Shown here: one piece after another, positions 51,754 to 61,077 of the stretch
Layout of the letters: each line of letters begins with the position of its first letter
Numbering within the stretch: the first letter of the stretch is position 1
NCBI RefSeq assembly: GCF_003259335.1
Contig: NZ_QLLL01000002.1
Span: forward strand, 434,001 to 498,000
DNA from: Chitinophaga skermanii
GTDB taxonomy: Bacteria > Bacteroidota > Bacteroidia > Chitinophagales > Chitinophagaceae
Reading direction: 5' to 3'
Length of the DNA: 64,000 nucleotides
Notes under the pieces: model-generated
What the model was told of the DNA's origin: nothing
Seen by the model: the letters and a program-made list of their open reading frames with translations, nothing else
The model's database searches: none
Made by a program: the position numbers and the translations under genes

Positions 51754-54000
51754 ATGCTTCGTTTACTGCTGCTCGCTTTTTGCTGCTGCGTGCTTTTAAA
51801 AGTACAAGCACAACCTCAACAAGAAATCGGTTGGCCTCGACAATTAACGAAAGACGGGAACGCCATTACCTACTACCAACCACAAGTAGAAAGTTGGAAA
51901 GACTACAAAACGCTGGTAGCCAATGCTGCCTTCGCACTTACCCCTAAAGGCGGTAAAGAAACCATGGGCGTTGCTACTATAGAAGCGGAAACCAATACAG
52001 ATAAAACTGACCGTATCGTGTATATCCGCAATATTAAATACACCAGTGTGCGCTTCCCTTCAATAGAAGATGATCATCAACGGGCGGCCATGGAAAAAGT
52101 ATTCCGGGATATTATGCCTACACAAGGCGATCAAATATCATTAGACCGGTTAACAACGCAGATGAATGACAAAGCCAATCCCAACACGCCTACTGTTCAA
52201 GTGAAGAACGACCCGCCCCCGGTATTTTTTAGTCAAACGCCCGCCATTTTGCTCATTGTAGATGGCAAGCCGGTATTATCGCCCATAGAGAAAAACAGTA
52301 TGGAATTCGTGGTGAATACGAATTGGGATTTGTTCTACGATAAAAGTCATAAGCAATATTACCTATTAACGGAAAACGTATGGTTGACGGCGGCCGATTT
52401 TAAAGGTCCATGGACGGCCACTACCAGTTTACCGAAAGACATGAGTAAGCTCCCTGCAGGGCAAAACTTCGACGATGTTAAGAAAGCAATACCACCGAAA
52501 GGCGGTACTGCGCCGTATGTTTTCTTTAGTGATAAGCCGGCAGAGTTAATCCTAATAAAAGGCGCCCCTGTATATTCAAAAATCAAGGGCACTAATTTGC
52601 TCTATGTAACCAATACCGATAATGATGTATTTGTAGACAATGATAAAGAACTTTTTTACGTATTACTTTCCGGCCGTTGGTTCTCGGCCAATAACTTTGA
52701 AGGCCCCTGGCAATATGCTGGAGATAAGCTTCCTAGCGACTTTAAAAGTATTCCGGCCAACTCCCCGAAGGCGCATGTATTAGCTTCCGTACCGGGCACT
52801 ATAGAAGCCTCGGATGCGGTTATGCTGGCACAAATTCCGACGACAGCTATCATTAACAAAGCCGAAGCCGAAAAACAAGTGAAAGTAACATATACGGGCG
52901 ATCCACAATTTGCGCCTATAGAAACAACTTCATTGGAATATGCCACGAACACGCAGGATAAAGTGATCAAAGATGGCGACCTATATTACTTGTGTTTTCA
53001 AGGTGTATGGTTCATGAGTACCAGCCCGAAAGGGCCGTGGAAAGTAGCCGATAATGTTGATCCTACAATATACACCATACCACCTAGTTCCCCGGTATAT
53101 AATGTTACCTACGTTACCCAAACAAATGCCACCCCTACTACCGTAGAAAGTAGTACTACGGCCGGTTACTTCGGGATGTTCGTAGTAGGATTAGTGACAG
53201 GCATGGTTATTAATTACGGTACAGGCTGGTATTACCCGCCTTTTATGTATTGGGGACCTATGTATCCTTACCCTATTTACCATCCTTGGCCATGTACGTA
53301 TGGTGCAGGTGTAGTGTATAACCCATGGACGGGTGGATTTGCAGCAGGCAGAAGAGCATATGGGCCATACGGGGCAGCAGGTACGTCTGCTTGGTATAAC
53401 CCAGCTACAGGTCGTTATGGCCGTTCTGCCAGCGTACAAGGCTGGTACGGAGGCAGAACATCGGCCTCTTCATACAATCCATGGACGGGTGGGTATGCGC
53501 ATACAAACCAAGGGCATAATGCTTATGGCCAGTGGGGGCATTCAACAGCCGCGGTTGGCAACCATTGGGTGCAAACAGGGCATGTAACAACGGCCGGTGG
53601 TACAGCAGTGGGTTATAGAACTGCTGGAGGTAATAGCGGCGTTATTACTACGGGCAACCGGGGCAACCATGTAGTGCACACGAATAATGGGAATGTATTT
53701 GCCGGGCATGATGGGAATGTATATCGAAAAAACACCAATGGTTCTTGGAGCCAGTATACGAAAGATGGAGGTTGGAACCAAGTACAACACAATGGGAATG
53801 CTACGCATACAAACCCAGGCCGCATAGGTGGCAATGAAGGCACGCAACACGTGATGCAGGGCTTAGATCGTTCGGCGGCACAGCGTAACCGGGGTGAGTT
53901 TCAAACAAGGCAATTCCAGCAGTTTCAACGGAGTGGAGGCTTAGGCGGTGCTCGCGGCGGGTTTGGCGGCGGGCATGGGGGTGGATTTAGAAGACGGTAA
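51754..54000 (+). CDS. Large secreted repeat protein with Gly/Tyr-rich C-terminal half
   Basis: Exported protein of 748 residues, function unknown. The signal peptide is about 1-19 (ends VQA). Residues about 150-450 contain three copies of a roughly 90-residue unit, each with a strand PxxLLIVDGxPV-like start, YVTNTxxDVF, YYL or FYV, then a VWL/RWF...GPW segment (VWLTAADFKGPW, RWFSANNFEGPW, VWFMSTSPKGPW). A hydrophobic stretch (FGMFVVGLVTGMVINYG, about 472-488) precedes a Gly/Tyr/Asn-rich tail with YNPWTGG repeats and a Gly/Arg-rich end. I have seen such proteins labelled carbohydrate-binding family V/XII, without proof. It is a single gene with its own terminator. Confidence 0.78.
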   Translation: MLRLLLLAFCCCVLLKVQAQPQQEIGWPRQLTKDGNAITYYQPQVESWKDYKTLVANAAFALTPKGGKETMGVATIEAETNTDKTDRIVYIRNIKYTSVRFPSIEDDHQRAAMEKVFRDIMPTQGDQISLDRLTTQMNDKANPNTPTVQVKNDPPPVFFSQTPAILLIVDGKPVLSPIEKNSMEFVVNTNWDLFYDKSHKQYYLLTENVWLTAADFKGPWTATTSLPKDMSKLPAGQNFDDVKKAIPPKGGTAPYVFFSDKPAELILIKGAPVYSKIKGTNLLYVTNTDNDVFVDNDKELFYVLLSGRWFSANNFEGPWQYAGDKLPSDFKSIPANSPKAHVLASVPGTIEASDAVMLAQIPTTAIINKAEAEKQVKVTYTGDPQFAPIETTSLEYATNTQDKVIKDGDLYYLCFQGVWFMSTSPKGPWKVADNVDPTIYTIPPSSPVYNVTYVTQTNATPTTVESSTTAGYFGMFVVGLVTGMVINYGTGWYYPPFMYWGPMYPYPIYHPWPCTYGAGVVYNPWTGGFAAGRRAYGPYGAAGTSAWYNPATGRYGRSASVQGWYGGRTSASSYNPWTGGYAHTNQGHNAYGQWGHSTAAVGNHWVQTGHVTTAGGTAVGYRTAGGNSGVITTGNRGNHVVHTNNGNVFAGHDGNVYRKNTNGSWSQYTKDGGWNQVQHNGNATHTNPGRIGGNEGTQHVMQGLDRSAAQRNRGEFQTRQFQQFQRSGGLGGARGGFGGGHGGGFRRR

Positions 54001-54021
54001 ATGTGATTTGGTTAACATAGC

Positions 54022-54060
54022 AACCGGGCTGTAATTTGTGAAAATAGCAGCCCGGTTTTT
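54022..54060 (+). terminator. Terminator of the large repeat protein gene
   Basis: AACCGGGCTG / CAGCCCGGTT, a perfect 10-bp stem, is followed by TTTTATTTTT. Confidence 0.9.
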
Positions 54061-54545
54061 TATTTTTCCAGGGCATGCAAGATCTCTTGTAGTTTTTGGG
54101 TATTTAAAATAGACAACATAAACGTAGTACCATCTTTCTTTACAACAAACAAACCGGCATTCCCTTGCGTAAGGTACCCTTGTCCATATTTCGGGCTTCG
54201 CTTATACCCCCATCCCAAGAAATCGCCCAGTGCATTGAATTCTACCACCTGCACATAATCGATATCCTCCCAAGGAATGGTACGCAATTTCCTTACGTGG
54301 GGCGGGTAAGTAAAATGTACCCCGTCTTCATCTACCAATACACTTAAGCGGTAGATCAATAACAAGGCAAATACAGCCAATTGCAGCAATATAGCTAACG
54401 ATAAGGCTATAATATCTACTTTATCTCCATTGTACATAAACTTGATGAGCAATACCACCAATAAAATGAAAATGGGTAAAAAGAGTAAAAATAAAATGGG
54501 GGTAAATAAGCGGGAGCGCTCGCTGAATGCATCGTGTTGTTTCAT
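54060..54545 (-). CDS. Membrane protein with PH-like domain, 161 aa
   Basis: Two membrane helices (about residues 14-36 and 46-67) precede a small beta-rich domain of the bacterial PH-like sort (LSVLVDEDGVHFTYPP, TIPWEDIDYVQVVEFNALGDFLGWGY, GLFVVKKDGTTFMLSI, and the closing helix QKLQEILHAL). The function is unknown. ATG 54545 is chosen since it gives the usual short hydrophilic lead (MKQHDAFSERSRLF) before the first helix; upstream in-frame starts add 26 residues. It is convergent with the repeat protein gene. Confidence 0.8.
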   Translation of the reverse strand: MKQHDAFSERSRLFTPILFLLFLPIFILLVVLLIKFMYNGDKVDIIALSLAILLQLAVFALLLIYRLSVLVDEDGVHFTYPPHVRKLRTIPWEDIDYVQVVEFNALGDFLGWGYKRSPKYGQGYLTQGNAGLFVVKKDGTTFMLSILNTQKLQEILHALEK

Positions 54546-54816
54546 AAGATCAAATATTACCGCGTTGGCTACCTTTAAGGTACGAAAAATATAGCGTACA
54601 ACCGGCCCAATTTTTATTACCATTTTCTTATTTAACGCATGATTACCAGCATTATTCGGACTCCTAATCGTGCAAAAGCTTAACAGTGATTTAAAATAAG
54701 TGTTACAATGACAATTAAATTACGTAAATCATTGAAAAATACCCACTTCCGAGTAATGTACGAGCAAATTGCCTGTTGTACCTTGCATTTGAATTATAGC
54801 CCGCTTAAAATCGCTT

Positions 54817-55581
54817 ATGGATGTATTGCTCTTAGGAGAATTAAAAAAACTTTGGCAATCCCTTGCTAAACATGTATTACCCGGTGAATTCGATTTCAAA
54901 TTCGATGTTCAACAACACTTATTAAACATCTTCCATGTTGAGGAGTATTATTATTTTATTTTTAACACAGGTACGGGTACGCTTGAATTTGTAAGCCCAC
55001 AGGTTAGTAATGTATTAGGTTATACCGCTGAAGAATTTGATTCCATGCAGTTTCTTCGTTGCATACATCCCGACGATCAATTCTGGTTTTTAAACTTTCA
55101 AAATATGATAGCGGAGTTTTTCATGAACTTACCGCCCGGGAAAGTCATGCATTATAAAATCCGTTCCGATTTCCGTTTGAGAAAGAAAGATGGGGAATAT
55201 GTGCGCATATTGTCACAAGTAACCGTTCTTCAAACCAATGAAATTGGTAGTTTGCTGCGTGGGTTTGGTGTACATACAGATATTACGCATTTGAAAAAAG
55301 ATGGTCGCCCCATGTTGTCTTTTATTGGCATGAATGGAGAACCGTCGTATATTGATGTGGAAGTGAAACCGGTATTCCTTTCCTTCAAAGAACTTATTTC
55401 TCCCCGTGAAAAACAAATCTTGCAACTTTTAATCCAAGGGAAAACGAGTAAAGAAATAGCGATTGCCTTAGGGAATACAAAGCAAACAGTAGATAAGCAG
55501 CGGAAGAATATGCTCGTGAAAACAAATACGAAATCGTCGGCAGAACTAGTGGTGAAAGCCATTCGCGAAGGATGGATATAA
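54817..55581 (+). CDS. PAS-domain LuxR-type transcriptional regulator
   Basis: Cytoplasmic regulator with a PAS sensor (about residues 45-165: GTGTLEFVSPQVSNVLGYTAEEFDSMQFLRCIHPDD and the PAC part FRLRKKDGEYVRIL) and a C-terminal LuxR helix-turn-helix (about 190-254: LISPREKQILQLLIQGKTSKEIA, then KQTVDKQRKNMLVKTNTKSSAELV). The length of 254 is usual for this Bacteroidota type. It is a single gene, with no obvious kinase. The signal and targets are unknown. Confidence 0.92.
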   Translation: MDVLLLGELKKLWQSLAKHVLPGEFDFKFDVQQHLLNIFHVEEYYYFIFNTGTGTLEFVSPQVSNVLGYTAEEFDSMQFLRCIHPDDQFWFLNFQNMIAEFFMNLPPGKVMHYKIRSDFRLRKKDGEYVRILSQVTVLQTNEIGSLLRGFGVHTDITHLKKDGRPMLSFIGMNGEPSYIDVEVKPVFLSFKELISPREKQILQLLIQGKTSKEIAIALGNTKQTVDKQRKNMLVKTNTKSSAELVVKAIREGWI

Positions 55582-55667
55582 GATATAGATATATCAAATA
55601 CTGTGATCGATTTTTGCATGCATGAATATTCATTTATAAACTCCATCTTTGCAAAAATTTTCAGTAC

Positions 55668-56909
55668 GTGACTCACTCCTCCAACGCTAGCGGGAAATTC
55701 GTTTCACTTATTTTAATACTCGGAAGCCTTACTGCACTCGGACCATTTACGATCGACATGTATTTACCCGGGTTCCCGGCTATTGCAAAAGATTTACAAA
55801 CGGATGCTAACCATGTAGCCTTATCGCTTTCCAGTTATTTTATAGGTATCTCCGCTGGACAATTATTATACGGCCCTTTATTGGATCGTTTCGGTAGAAA
55901 ACTGCCCTTATACATAGGCTTGGCCGTGTACATCATTTCCTCCTTAGCTTGCGCTTATGTGCATACGATCGACGGTTTAATTGCTTGGCGTTTCTTCCAA
56001 GCTATTGGTAGTTGTGCTGCCACCGTTGCAGCCATGGCCATGGTGCGTGATTTATTCCCAGTAGAAGAGAGCGCAAAAGTATTTGCCTTATTGCTATTAG
56101 TGGTAGGCGCATCACCGTTATTGGCCCCTACTATTGGCGGTTATGTAACAGCGGCATTTGGCTGGCATTCCGTTTTTCTTATCCTTACAGGTTTAGGCAT
56201 ATTAACTACCATTGCTTGCATTTTGTGGTTGCCTACCAAGTATCAACCCGACAAAAACATTTCCCTTAAACCGGGCCCTATTTTACGCACATTCGGGCAA
56301 GTATTATCACAAGCACAATTTTATACGTATGCCTTTACCGGCGCCATTGTATTCTCGGGATTGTTTGCCTATTTATCGGCATCACCGAAGTTATTCATGG
56401 AAGTATACGCGGTATCGGAGCAAGCCTATGGTTGGATATTTGCTGTATTAGCAGCGGGTTTCATTGGTTCTAGCCAGTTTAATACGTTGTTGCTGCGCAA
56501 GTTTAGTAGCGAACAATTGATTCGTTTTGCTTTGCCGTTACAGGCATTGATTAGCATTACGTTCTTTGCAGCTGCGTACTTTGATGTATTGAACTTAACC
56601 TTGGTATTAATTTTCATCATGTTATGGAATTGTTGCTTGGGTATTATTAACCCCAATGCTGCCGCCTTAACATTGGCTCCTTTTGAAAAGAATGCGGGCA
56701 GTGCTTCTGCTTTAATGGGCGCGGCACAAATGGGCATAGGCGCACTTTCCAGCGTGTTTGTGAGCTTACTCAGTGCTAACAGTGCTATGCCGTTGGCGAC
56801 TGCTTTCTGCGGTGCCTCCGTATTAGGATTATTGGTATTGATGATTGGAAGAAGAAACATTAAGCACCCTATCAAAGCTGCTACAGGCACTACGATGGCT
56901 GCACACTAA
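55668..56909 (+). CDS. Bcr/CflA-type multidrug efflux MFS transporter
   Basis: Drug:proton antiporter of the major facilitator superfamily, DHA1 family, with twelve helices over 413 residues. The family signatures are FTIDMYLPGFPAIAKDL near residue 27, GQLLYGPLLDRFGRKLP near 65 (motif A) and GSCAATVAAMAMVRDLF near 112. The start is GTG 55668; the near-consensus -7 element CATCTTTG (55644-55651) sits just upstream. The substrate range is unknown; homologues export bicyclomycin and sulfonamides. A bidirectional terminator follows. Confidence 0.93.
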   Translation: MTHSSNASGKFVSLILILGSLTALGPFTIDMYLPGFPAIAKDLQTDANHVALSLSSYFIGISAGQLLYGPLLDRFGRKLPLYIGLAVYIISSLACAYVHTIDGLIAWRFFQAIGSCAATVAAMAMVRDLFPVEESAKVFALLLLVVGASPLLAPTIGGYVTAAFGWHSVFLILTGLGILTTIACILWLPTKYQPDKNISLKPGPILRTFGQVLSQAQFYTYAFTGAIVFSGLFAYLSASPKLFMEVYAVSEQAYGWIFAVLAAGFIGSSQFNTLLLRKFSSEQLIRFALPLQALISITFFAAAYFDVLNLTLVLIFIMLWNCCLGIINPNAAALTLAPFEKNAGSASALMGAAQMGIGALSSVFVSLLSANSAMPLATAFCGASVLGLLVLMIGRRNIKHPIKAATGTTMAAH

Positions 56910-56917
56910 AATAACAA

Positions 56918-56942
56918 AGGCTGCTGTACACCACAGCAGCCT
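56918..56942. terminator. Bidirectional terminator
   Basis: A perfect 10-bp stem AGGCTGCTGT / ACAGCAGCCT with loop ACACC sits between the convergent transporter and lipoprotein genes, flanked by CAAAG and CTTTG. Confidence 0.88.
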
Positions 56943-56968
56943 ATCTTTGTAGATATATAAAGACACGG

Positions 56969-57472
56969 TTAATCTTGCCAACCAAATAAAGACTTCGCTT
57001 TATTATAATCCGTGTAATCTCTTTCCCCGCTCCTAGCCACCGGCGTAATTTTCGAAGCAGGTACAAATACAAATTTGAAACGACGGAATTCTACAGCCGG
57101 CACATAGGCCGAACCATCCGGTTTGTTGATCCTAAATGCTAAAACGTATTGATTTACATTTGCACCAGGGTAAAGGAGGTAGCGGGTTTGATATAATCCG
57201 CCTGAACCTAAGCCAGGACATGGATACCATGCACCATCTAATTCAGCAGTGGGATTATAATACACCAGGACTAAACTGGAATCGACAAATCCCTTCCTTA
57301 AATTATTCAATACAAAGTTTTCGGCACCGCCATTCACAGTCTTAGCACCGAATGTGAAGGTTACAACATTGGCGTTTCCATCATTGCCGTCTTTGCCAGG
57401 CGCACCATCGTCGCCTTTTTTACAAGCTGCTAACAAAAGGAAACCCAATACGAGTACAAGCAAATTTTTCAT
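56969..57472 (-). CDS. Lipoprotein with short collagen-like stretch
   Basis: Lipoprotein of 167 residues (lipobox LAAC near residue 15). Directly after it is a short Gly-x-y run (GDDGAPGKDGNDGN), then a beta-rich domain of about 130 residues I do not recognise. Similar small lipoproteins with one collagen-like stretch are common in Bacteroidota; the function is unknown. ATG 57472 opens a normal lipoprotein signal; an upstream in-frame start would add 24 residues that do not fit. Confidence 0.82.
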   Translation of the reverse strand: MKNLLVLVLGFLLLAACKKGDDGAPGKDGNDGNANVVTFTFGAKTVNGGAENFVLNNLRKGFVDSSLVLVYYNPTAELDGAWYPCPGLGSGGLYQTRYLLYPGANVNQYVLAFRINKPDGSAYVPAVEFRRFKFVFVPASKITPVARSGERDYTDYNKAKSLFGWQD

Positions 57473-57716
57473 GTGTAATGACAATTTGGGTAAGCAAAAG
57501 GTAAAACTGGAACTTCCAACAAAACAGCAAATAATAGTTAACACTCAAACGCGTAGCACCGGGGCCGTTGCTGCGGAAATACTGTAAACGATAAAGTACA
57601 AAACTATACTGCAACGGGTATACGTACAACGGCCATTTCATTGGTGGCCGGAAATTGACTATATCTGGTCGTATTAACCTGGCAAGTGAAATAACCGTTG
57701 TTTTTGTATACTGTTT

Positions 57717-58334
57717 TTATAAAAGATTCCCTTTCAATACCTTCACGGCATCACCACGCTCTAACTCGTTGTGTTCCTGCCATTGCGATTGTTGCTGTTC
57801 CGCCAAACGTGCAGCTTGTACGGCATGAAACTTCTCTTCCAAACGCTGTAAACATAATTGCTTGTTTTGCAATTGAGAACGGGTATCTGTTACGGTAACC
57901 GAAATACCTGAAGGTTGATGGATACCACGTACCGCCGTTTCTACTTTATTTACGTTCTGGCCACCAGGTCCGCCGGAACGGCACGTTTCAAATACCACGT
58001 CTTTGGGGTTCCATTTTTGCGCAGCTCCTGGATCGAATAAGGAAACACCTACGAACCAGTTTTTACGCTTATGGAATTTTCTATACGGGCTTTCTGCTAT
58101 CCATTGAATAGTGCCCTCCCATTCTTGAAACACATCACGTACACCGTGCCCAAAGGCCAACAGTGTAACCGATAAAAAGGTGCCTTTAAGATCACCTTTT
58201 ACTTCTTCAATAGTATCGAGTGCAATGTGTGCTGCTTTTGCGTGGGCTACAATTTTCTCTTTTACTTTAGCTACTACACGGGCACATTCAACTGGGCCAC
58301 GGCCCGATGATATTTGGATAATTAATTTGTCCAT
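57717..58334 (-). CDS. prfH: Peptide chain release factor H (PrfH)
   Basis: Release-factor paralogue of the PrfH type, which acts on ribosomes with a damaged decoding centre and prepares them for repair by RtcB2. The catalytic GGQ is at residues 124-126 (in SGGPGGQNVNKVETAVRG), and the N-terminal part has the PrfH hallmark pattern: SSGRGPVECARVV near 9, EGTIQWIAESPYRKFHKRKNWF near 73. Stop-codon reading domains of ordinary release factors are absent. The length of 205 fits. It starts 6 bases after the rtcB stop and is translated from the same message. Confidence 0.95.
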   Translation of the reverse strand: MDKLIIQISSGRGPVECARVVAKVKEKIVAHAKAAHIALDTIEEVKGDLKGTFLSVTLLAFGHGVRDVFQEWEGTIQWIAESPYRKFHKRKNWFVGVSLFDPGAAQKWNPKDVVFETCRSGGPGGQNVNKVETAVRGIHQPSGISVTVTDTRSQLQNKQLCLQRLEEKFHAVQAARLAEQQQSQWQEHNELERGDAVKVLKGNLL

Positions 58335-58340
58335 TGTTTA

Positions 58341-59741
58341 TTATTCTTTGTGCATGCGAACGATTTTAGGTAAAAACCGTCCTTGTACATTTACTAATTG
58401 TGTTTGCGCTGCCATTACTGTTTCAATGTCTTTATACGCAAACGGGTTTTCTTCAACGCTGCCACCAATTAAGGTAACGCCTGCATCGGCTAAAATTTTC
58501 TTTAAGGCCGATACGGTCATTTTTTGTTTGGCTTGTTGCCTGCTCATAGCCCTACCGGCACCATGAGAAGCTGAATACAAGGCCGCTTCATTGCCTAAAC
58601 CTTTTACGAGGTAAGCAGCGGTAGTCATACTACCTGGAATAATTCCCCATTCGCCGGCATGTGCAGGCGTAGCACCTTTACGGTGTATGATCGCTTCTTC
58701 ACCCGATGGCAATGTATCTTTCCAGGCAAAATTGTGGTGGTTGTTAATGTTGGCCATTGCTTTTAAGCCCAAGCTTTTCAGCAGGTTGTAGTGAATGGCT
58801 TCGTGGCATGCCTTGGCATAATCGCCTGCAAGGTTCATACTCAACCAATATTCTTGACCGGCTTCCGTATCTAAATCCAACCACGCTAAAGATTGCGCCG
58901 AACGCGGCAGCTTACAAGTTTGCATGGCAATTTGCGTGTAATGTTGCGCAATAGTAGCACCTAAACCGCGGCTACCCGAGTGCGACAATAAGGCTACATA
59001 CGACTTTGCCGGTAATTGTAAATCATTCCCTTCGGGCATATCAATTAACCCGAATTCTACAAAGTGATTACCCCCACCAGAAGAGCCGAGTTGCCTTGCT
59101 GCCTTGATTTGCATACGTTTTAAGAAAGCCGTGTCGTCGAAACGCGCATCGTCTAAAACTGGATGCTCCTGGTGAAATTCCAAACCGCCTTCCATACCGA
59201 AGTGTGTTTGTTCTTTCAGAGCCACTTTCATTTGGTAGCTATAGCGTTTGAAGAAACTTTCATCTTCATCAATAATCGACAACGACATTCTACAACCAAT
59301 ATCCACACCTACTGCGTAGGGAATAACGGCATTTTTCGTAGCCAATACACCACCAATAGGCAAACCGTAACCGGCGTGTGCATCGGGCATAAGCGCGCCT
59401 TGCATGGTAATGGGTAAGCTCATCGCTGTTTCCATTTGTTTCTTCGCGCTGTGTTCAATGCACTTGCCACCAAAAATTTTTAACATGCCTGTTTCAGCCA
59501 GTAAATCGAAAGTCTGCCAATGAATGTCGACTTCCTTACCGGTGAATTGTTCGGCTATTTTTCCCAGTACTTCGTGTTGTAAGTAGTTGTTGGGATTGTT
59601 TTTGATATCTGTCAACAAGTCAATTAATGCCTCGTTGGTATCGTGTTTATAATGTTTCGATAGAATATTTAATGCCAAGCTGCGGGCTTGGTCGTTTGTA
59701 TATCCTATTTTACTGAGCGTTTTAGCTTTTAACTGGCCCAT
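58341..59741 (-). CDS. rtcB: RNA ligase RtcB, RtcB2 type
   Basis: Manganese- and GTP-dependent RNA ligase joining 3'-phosphate (or cyclic phosphate) to 5'-OH ends. Motifs: MPDAHAGYGLPIGGVLAT near residue 118, metal ligands in AVGVDIGCRM (Cys150), GGGNHFVEFG near 211, SHSGSRGLG near 243, and the guanylylation His in SHGAGRAMS near 405. The length of 466 and the linkage to PrfH mark it as RtcB2. ATG 59741 is chosen; upstream in-frame starts add 16 unlike residues. Together with PrfH it is expected to repair 16S rRNA cut in the decoding centre, for example by a colicin-like toxin. Confidence 0.95.
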   Translation of the reverse strand: MGQLKAKTLSKIGYTNDQARSLALNILSKHYKHDTNEALIDLLTDIKNNPNNYLQHEVLGKIAEQFTGKEVDIHWQTFDLLAETGMLKIFGGKCIEHSAKKQMETAMSLPITMQGALMPDAHAGYGLPIGGVLATKNAVIPYAVGVDIGCRMSLSIIDEDESFFKRYSYQMKVALKEQTHFGMEGGLEFHQEHPVLDDARFDDTAFLKRMQIKAARQLGSSGGGNHFVEFGLIDMPEGNDLQLPAKSYVALLSHSGSRGLGATIAQHYTQIAMQTCKLPRSAQSLAWLDLDTEAGQEYWLSMNLAGDYAKACHEAIHYNLLKSLGLKAMANINNHHNFAWKDTLPSGEEAIIHRKGATPAHAGEWGIIPGSMTTAAYLVKGLGNEAALYSASHGAGRAMSRQQAKQKMTVSALKKILADAGVTLIGGSVEENPFAYKDIETVMAAQTQLVNVQGRFLPKIVRMHKE

Positions 59742-60258
59742 AATATTTTTAGTTATATGCCATATCAAATATTGACATAGCAATTCCATATATGACTAAC
59801 ACTTCGTTAGCATATCATTCAAGAAAATAAATAAATTACATGGTAATGCCCTGTCGCGTTGGAGCAACGCGATGCAATCATACACTCAAGAAACTGCTAT
59901 AGGCAAAACAATCCCCTAGCGCGAAGGTGCACTGTATGTTTCAATAATAAAAACAGGAAGACCGGCCTAGTTTAGGCAGCGAGTGAAGAGGGCGATATGT
60001 GAATACGTTCTGTCATGATTCCTTAGATTTAAATGTGAGTGATAAAGGAATTCGATGCAAAAGTAGTACTTCATTTCAAATTATAAAATTTTTTATCATC
60101 TTTTTTCTGTGGAAGCTGCACACTCCATTTAATTGACATATCAATTATATTTCCAAAACACGCTATGAATAACGCTTTTAACTGCCTATAAACATAAGAA
60201 CAATATTTATGTGAAATCTTGCAGGTAAATTCCGAAAAACGGGTTTTCTTTGCAATGC
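59742..60258. other. Divergent intergenic region between rtcB and the MBL hydrolase gene
   Basis: This 517-base region holds the promoters of both transcription units. At 59790-59815 an imperfect stem ATATG-A-CTAAC / GTTAG-CATAT lies upstream of rtcB and could be an operator or RNA structure. At 60133-60150 the motif TTGACATATCAATTATAT repeats (17 of 18 bases) a site at the start of the GNAT gene. Close to ATG 60259 TTTCTTTG resembles a -7 element with one mismatch. No further gene is visible. Confidence 0.5.
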
Positions 60259-61065
60259 ATGTCACTATTTATCACTTCGCTTAACTCTGGCAGTAACGGG
60301 AACTGCTATTATATCGGCAACGAACAGGATGCCGTGTTGATTGATGCCGGGATCTCTTGTCGTGAAACCGAGAAGCGTATGAAACGCCTAGGACTTTCCA
60401 TGCAGAAGGTGCGGGCTATATTTGTTTCCCACGAGCATTCCGATCATATCCGCGGTATACCCGTATTATCGAAGAAGTTTAATTTACCGGTGTACATCAC
60501 GGGCGAAACGATGCGTAGTGGTGGTTTAAGTTTACCCAGCGAACGCGTAATCAGCTTTGACCCCTATGCGCCGATCGTGGTGGGGGAATTGAAGATTACT
60601 GCTTTCCCGAAGTTCCACGATGCCATTGAGCCTCATAGCTTTATTGTACAGAATCACGAAGTGAACATCGGGATTTTTACAGATATAGGGGCACCCTGCG
60701 ATCATTTGATCCAGCATTTTAAAATGTGTCATGCTGCTTTTTTGGAGGCGAATTACGACGAGGCCATGTTGGAAAACGGTCGTTACCCTTACTTTTTGAA
60801 GAATAGGATTAGGGGTGGCAAGGGGCACTTATCTAACCGCCAAGCATTGGAGTTGTTCCAAGCACATAGGCCGGCGCACATGAGCTTGCTGTTGTTATCG
60901 CACTTATCGAAAGATAATAATGATCCACAGCTAGCCCAATCCATGTTCAACGAGCATGCAAACGGGGTGAAAGTGATGGTTGCTTCCCGTTATGAAGAAT
61001 CGCCTGTATTTAAAGTACACACCACGGGATGCCAAAACATCCATGAAATACCGCTGTTATTCTAA
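60259..61065 (+). CDS. MBL-fold metallo-hydrolase, WalJ/YycJ-like
   Basis: Metallo-beta-lactamase-fold hydrolase, likely an exonuclease-like enzyme of the WalJ group. The N-terminus LNSGSNGNCYYIGNEQDAVLIDAGISC is characteristic. The zinc motif HEHSDHIRG is near residue 56, with later ligands in FPKFHDAIEPHSF, IFTDIGAP and LLLSHLSKDNN. The length of 268 is typical. ATG 60259 is preferred to an in-frame TTG three codons before. The glyoxalase-fold gene begins 12 bases after its stop. Confidence 0.92.
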   Translation: MSLFITSLNSGSNGNCYYIGNEQDAVLIDAGISCRETEKRMKRLGLSMQKVRAIFVSHEHSDHIRGIPVLSKKFNLPVYITGETMRSGGLSLPSERVISFDPYAPIVVGELKITAFPKFHDAIEPHSFIVQNHEVNIGIFTDIGAPCDHLIQHFKMCHAAFLEANYDEAMLENGRYPYFLKNRIRGGKGHLSNRQALELFQAHRPAHMSLLLLSHLSKDNNDPQLAQSMFNEHANGVKVMVASRYEESPVFKVHTTGCQNIHEIPLLF

Positions 61066-61077
61066 ATAATTGTATAT

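Noticed and set aside
60131-60146. ATTGACATATCAAT as an Fnr box
   Set aside because: The spacing differs from the Fnr consensus TTGAT-N4-ATCAA (2 bases between 5-mers here), so a canonical Fnr site is not supported.
59760-60258. Possible tRNA or riboswitch in the rtcB-MBL gap
   Set aside because: No cloverleaf, CCA-end or known aptamer core was seen; only a small imperfect stem.
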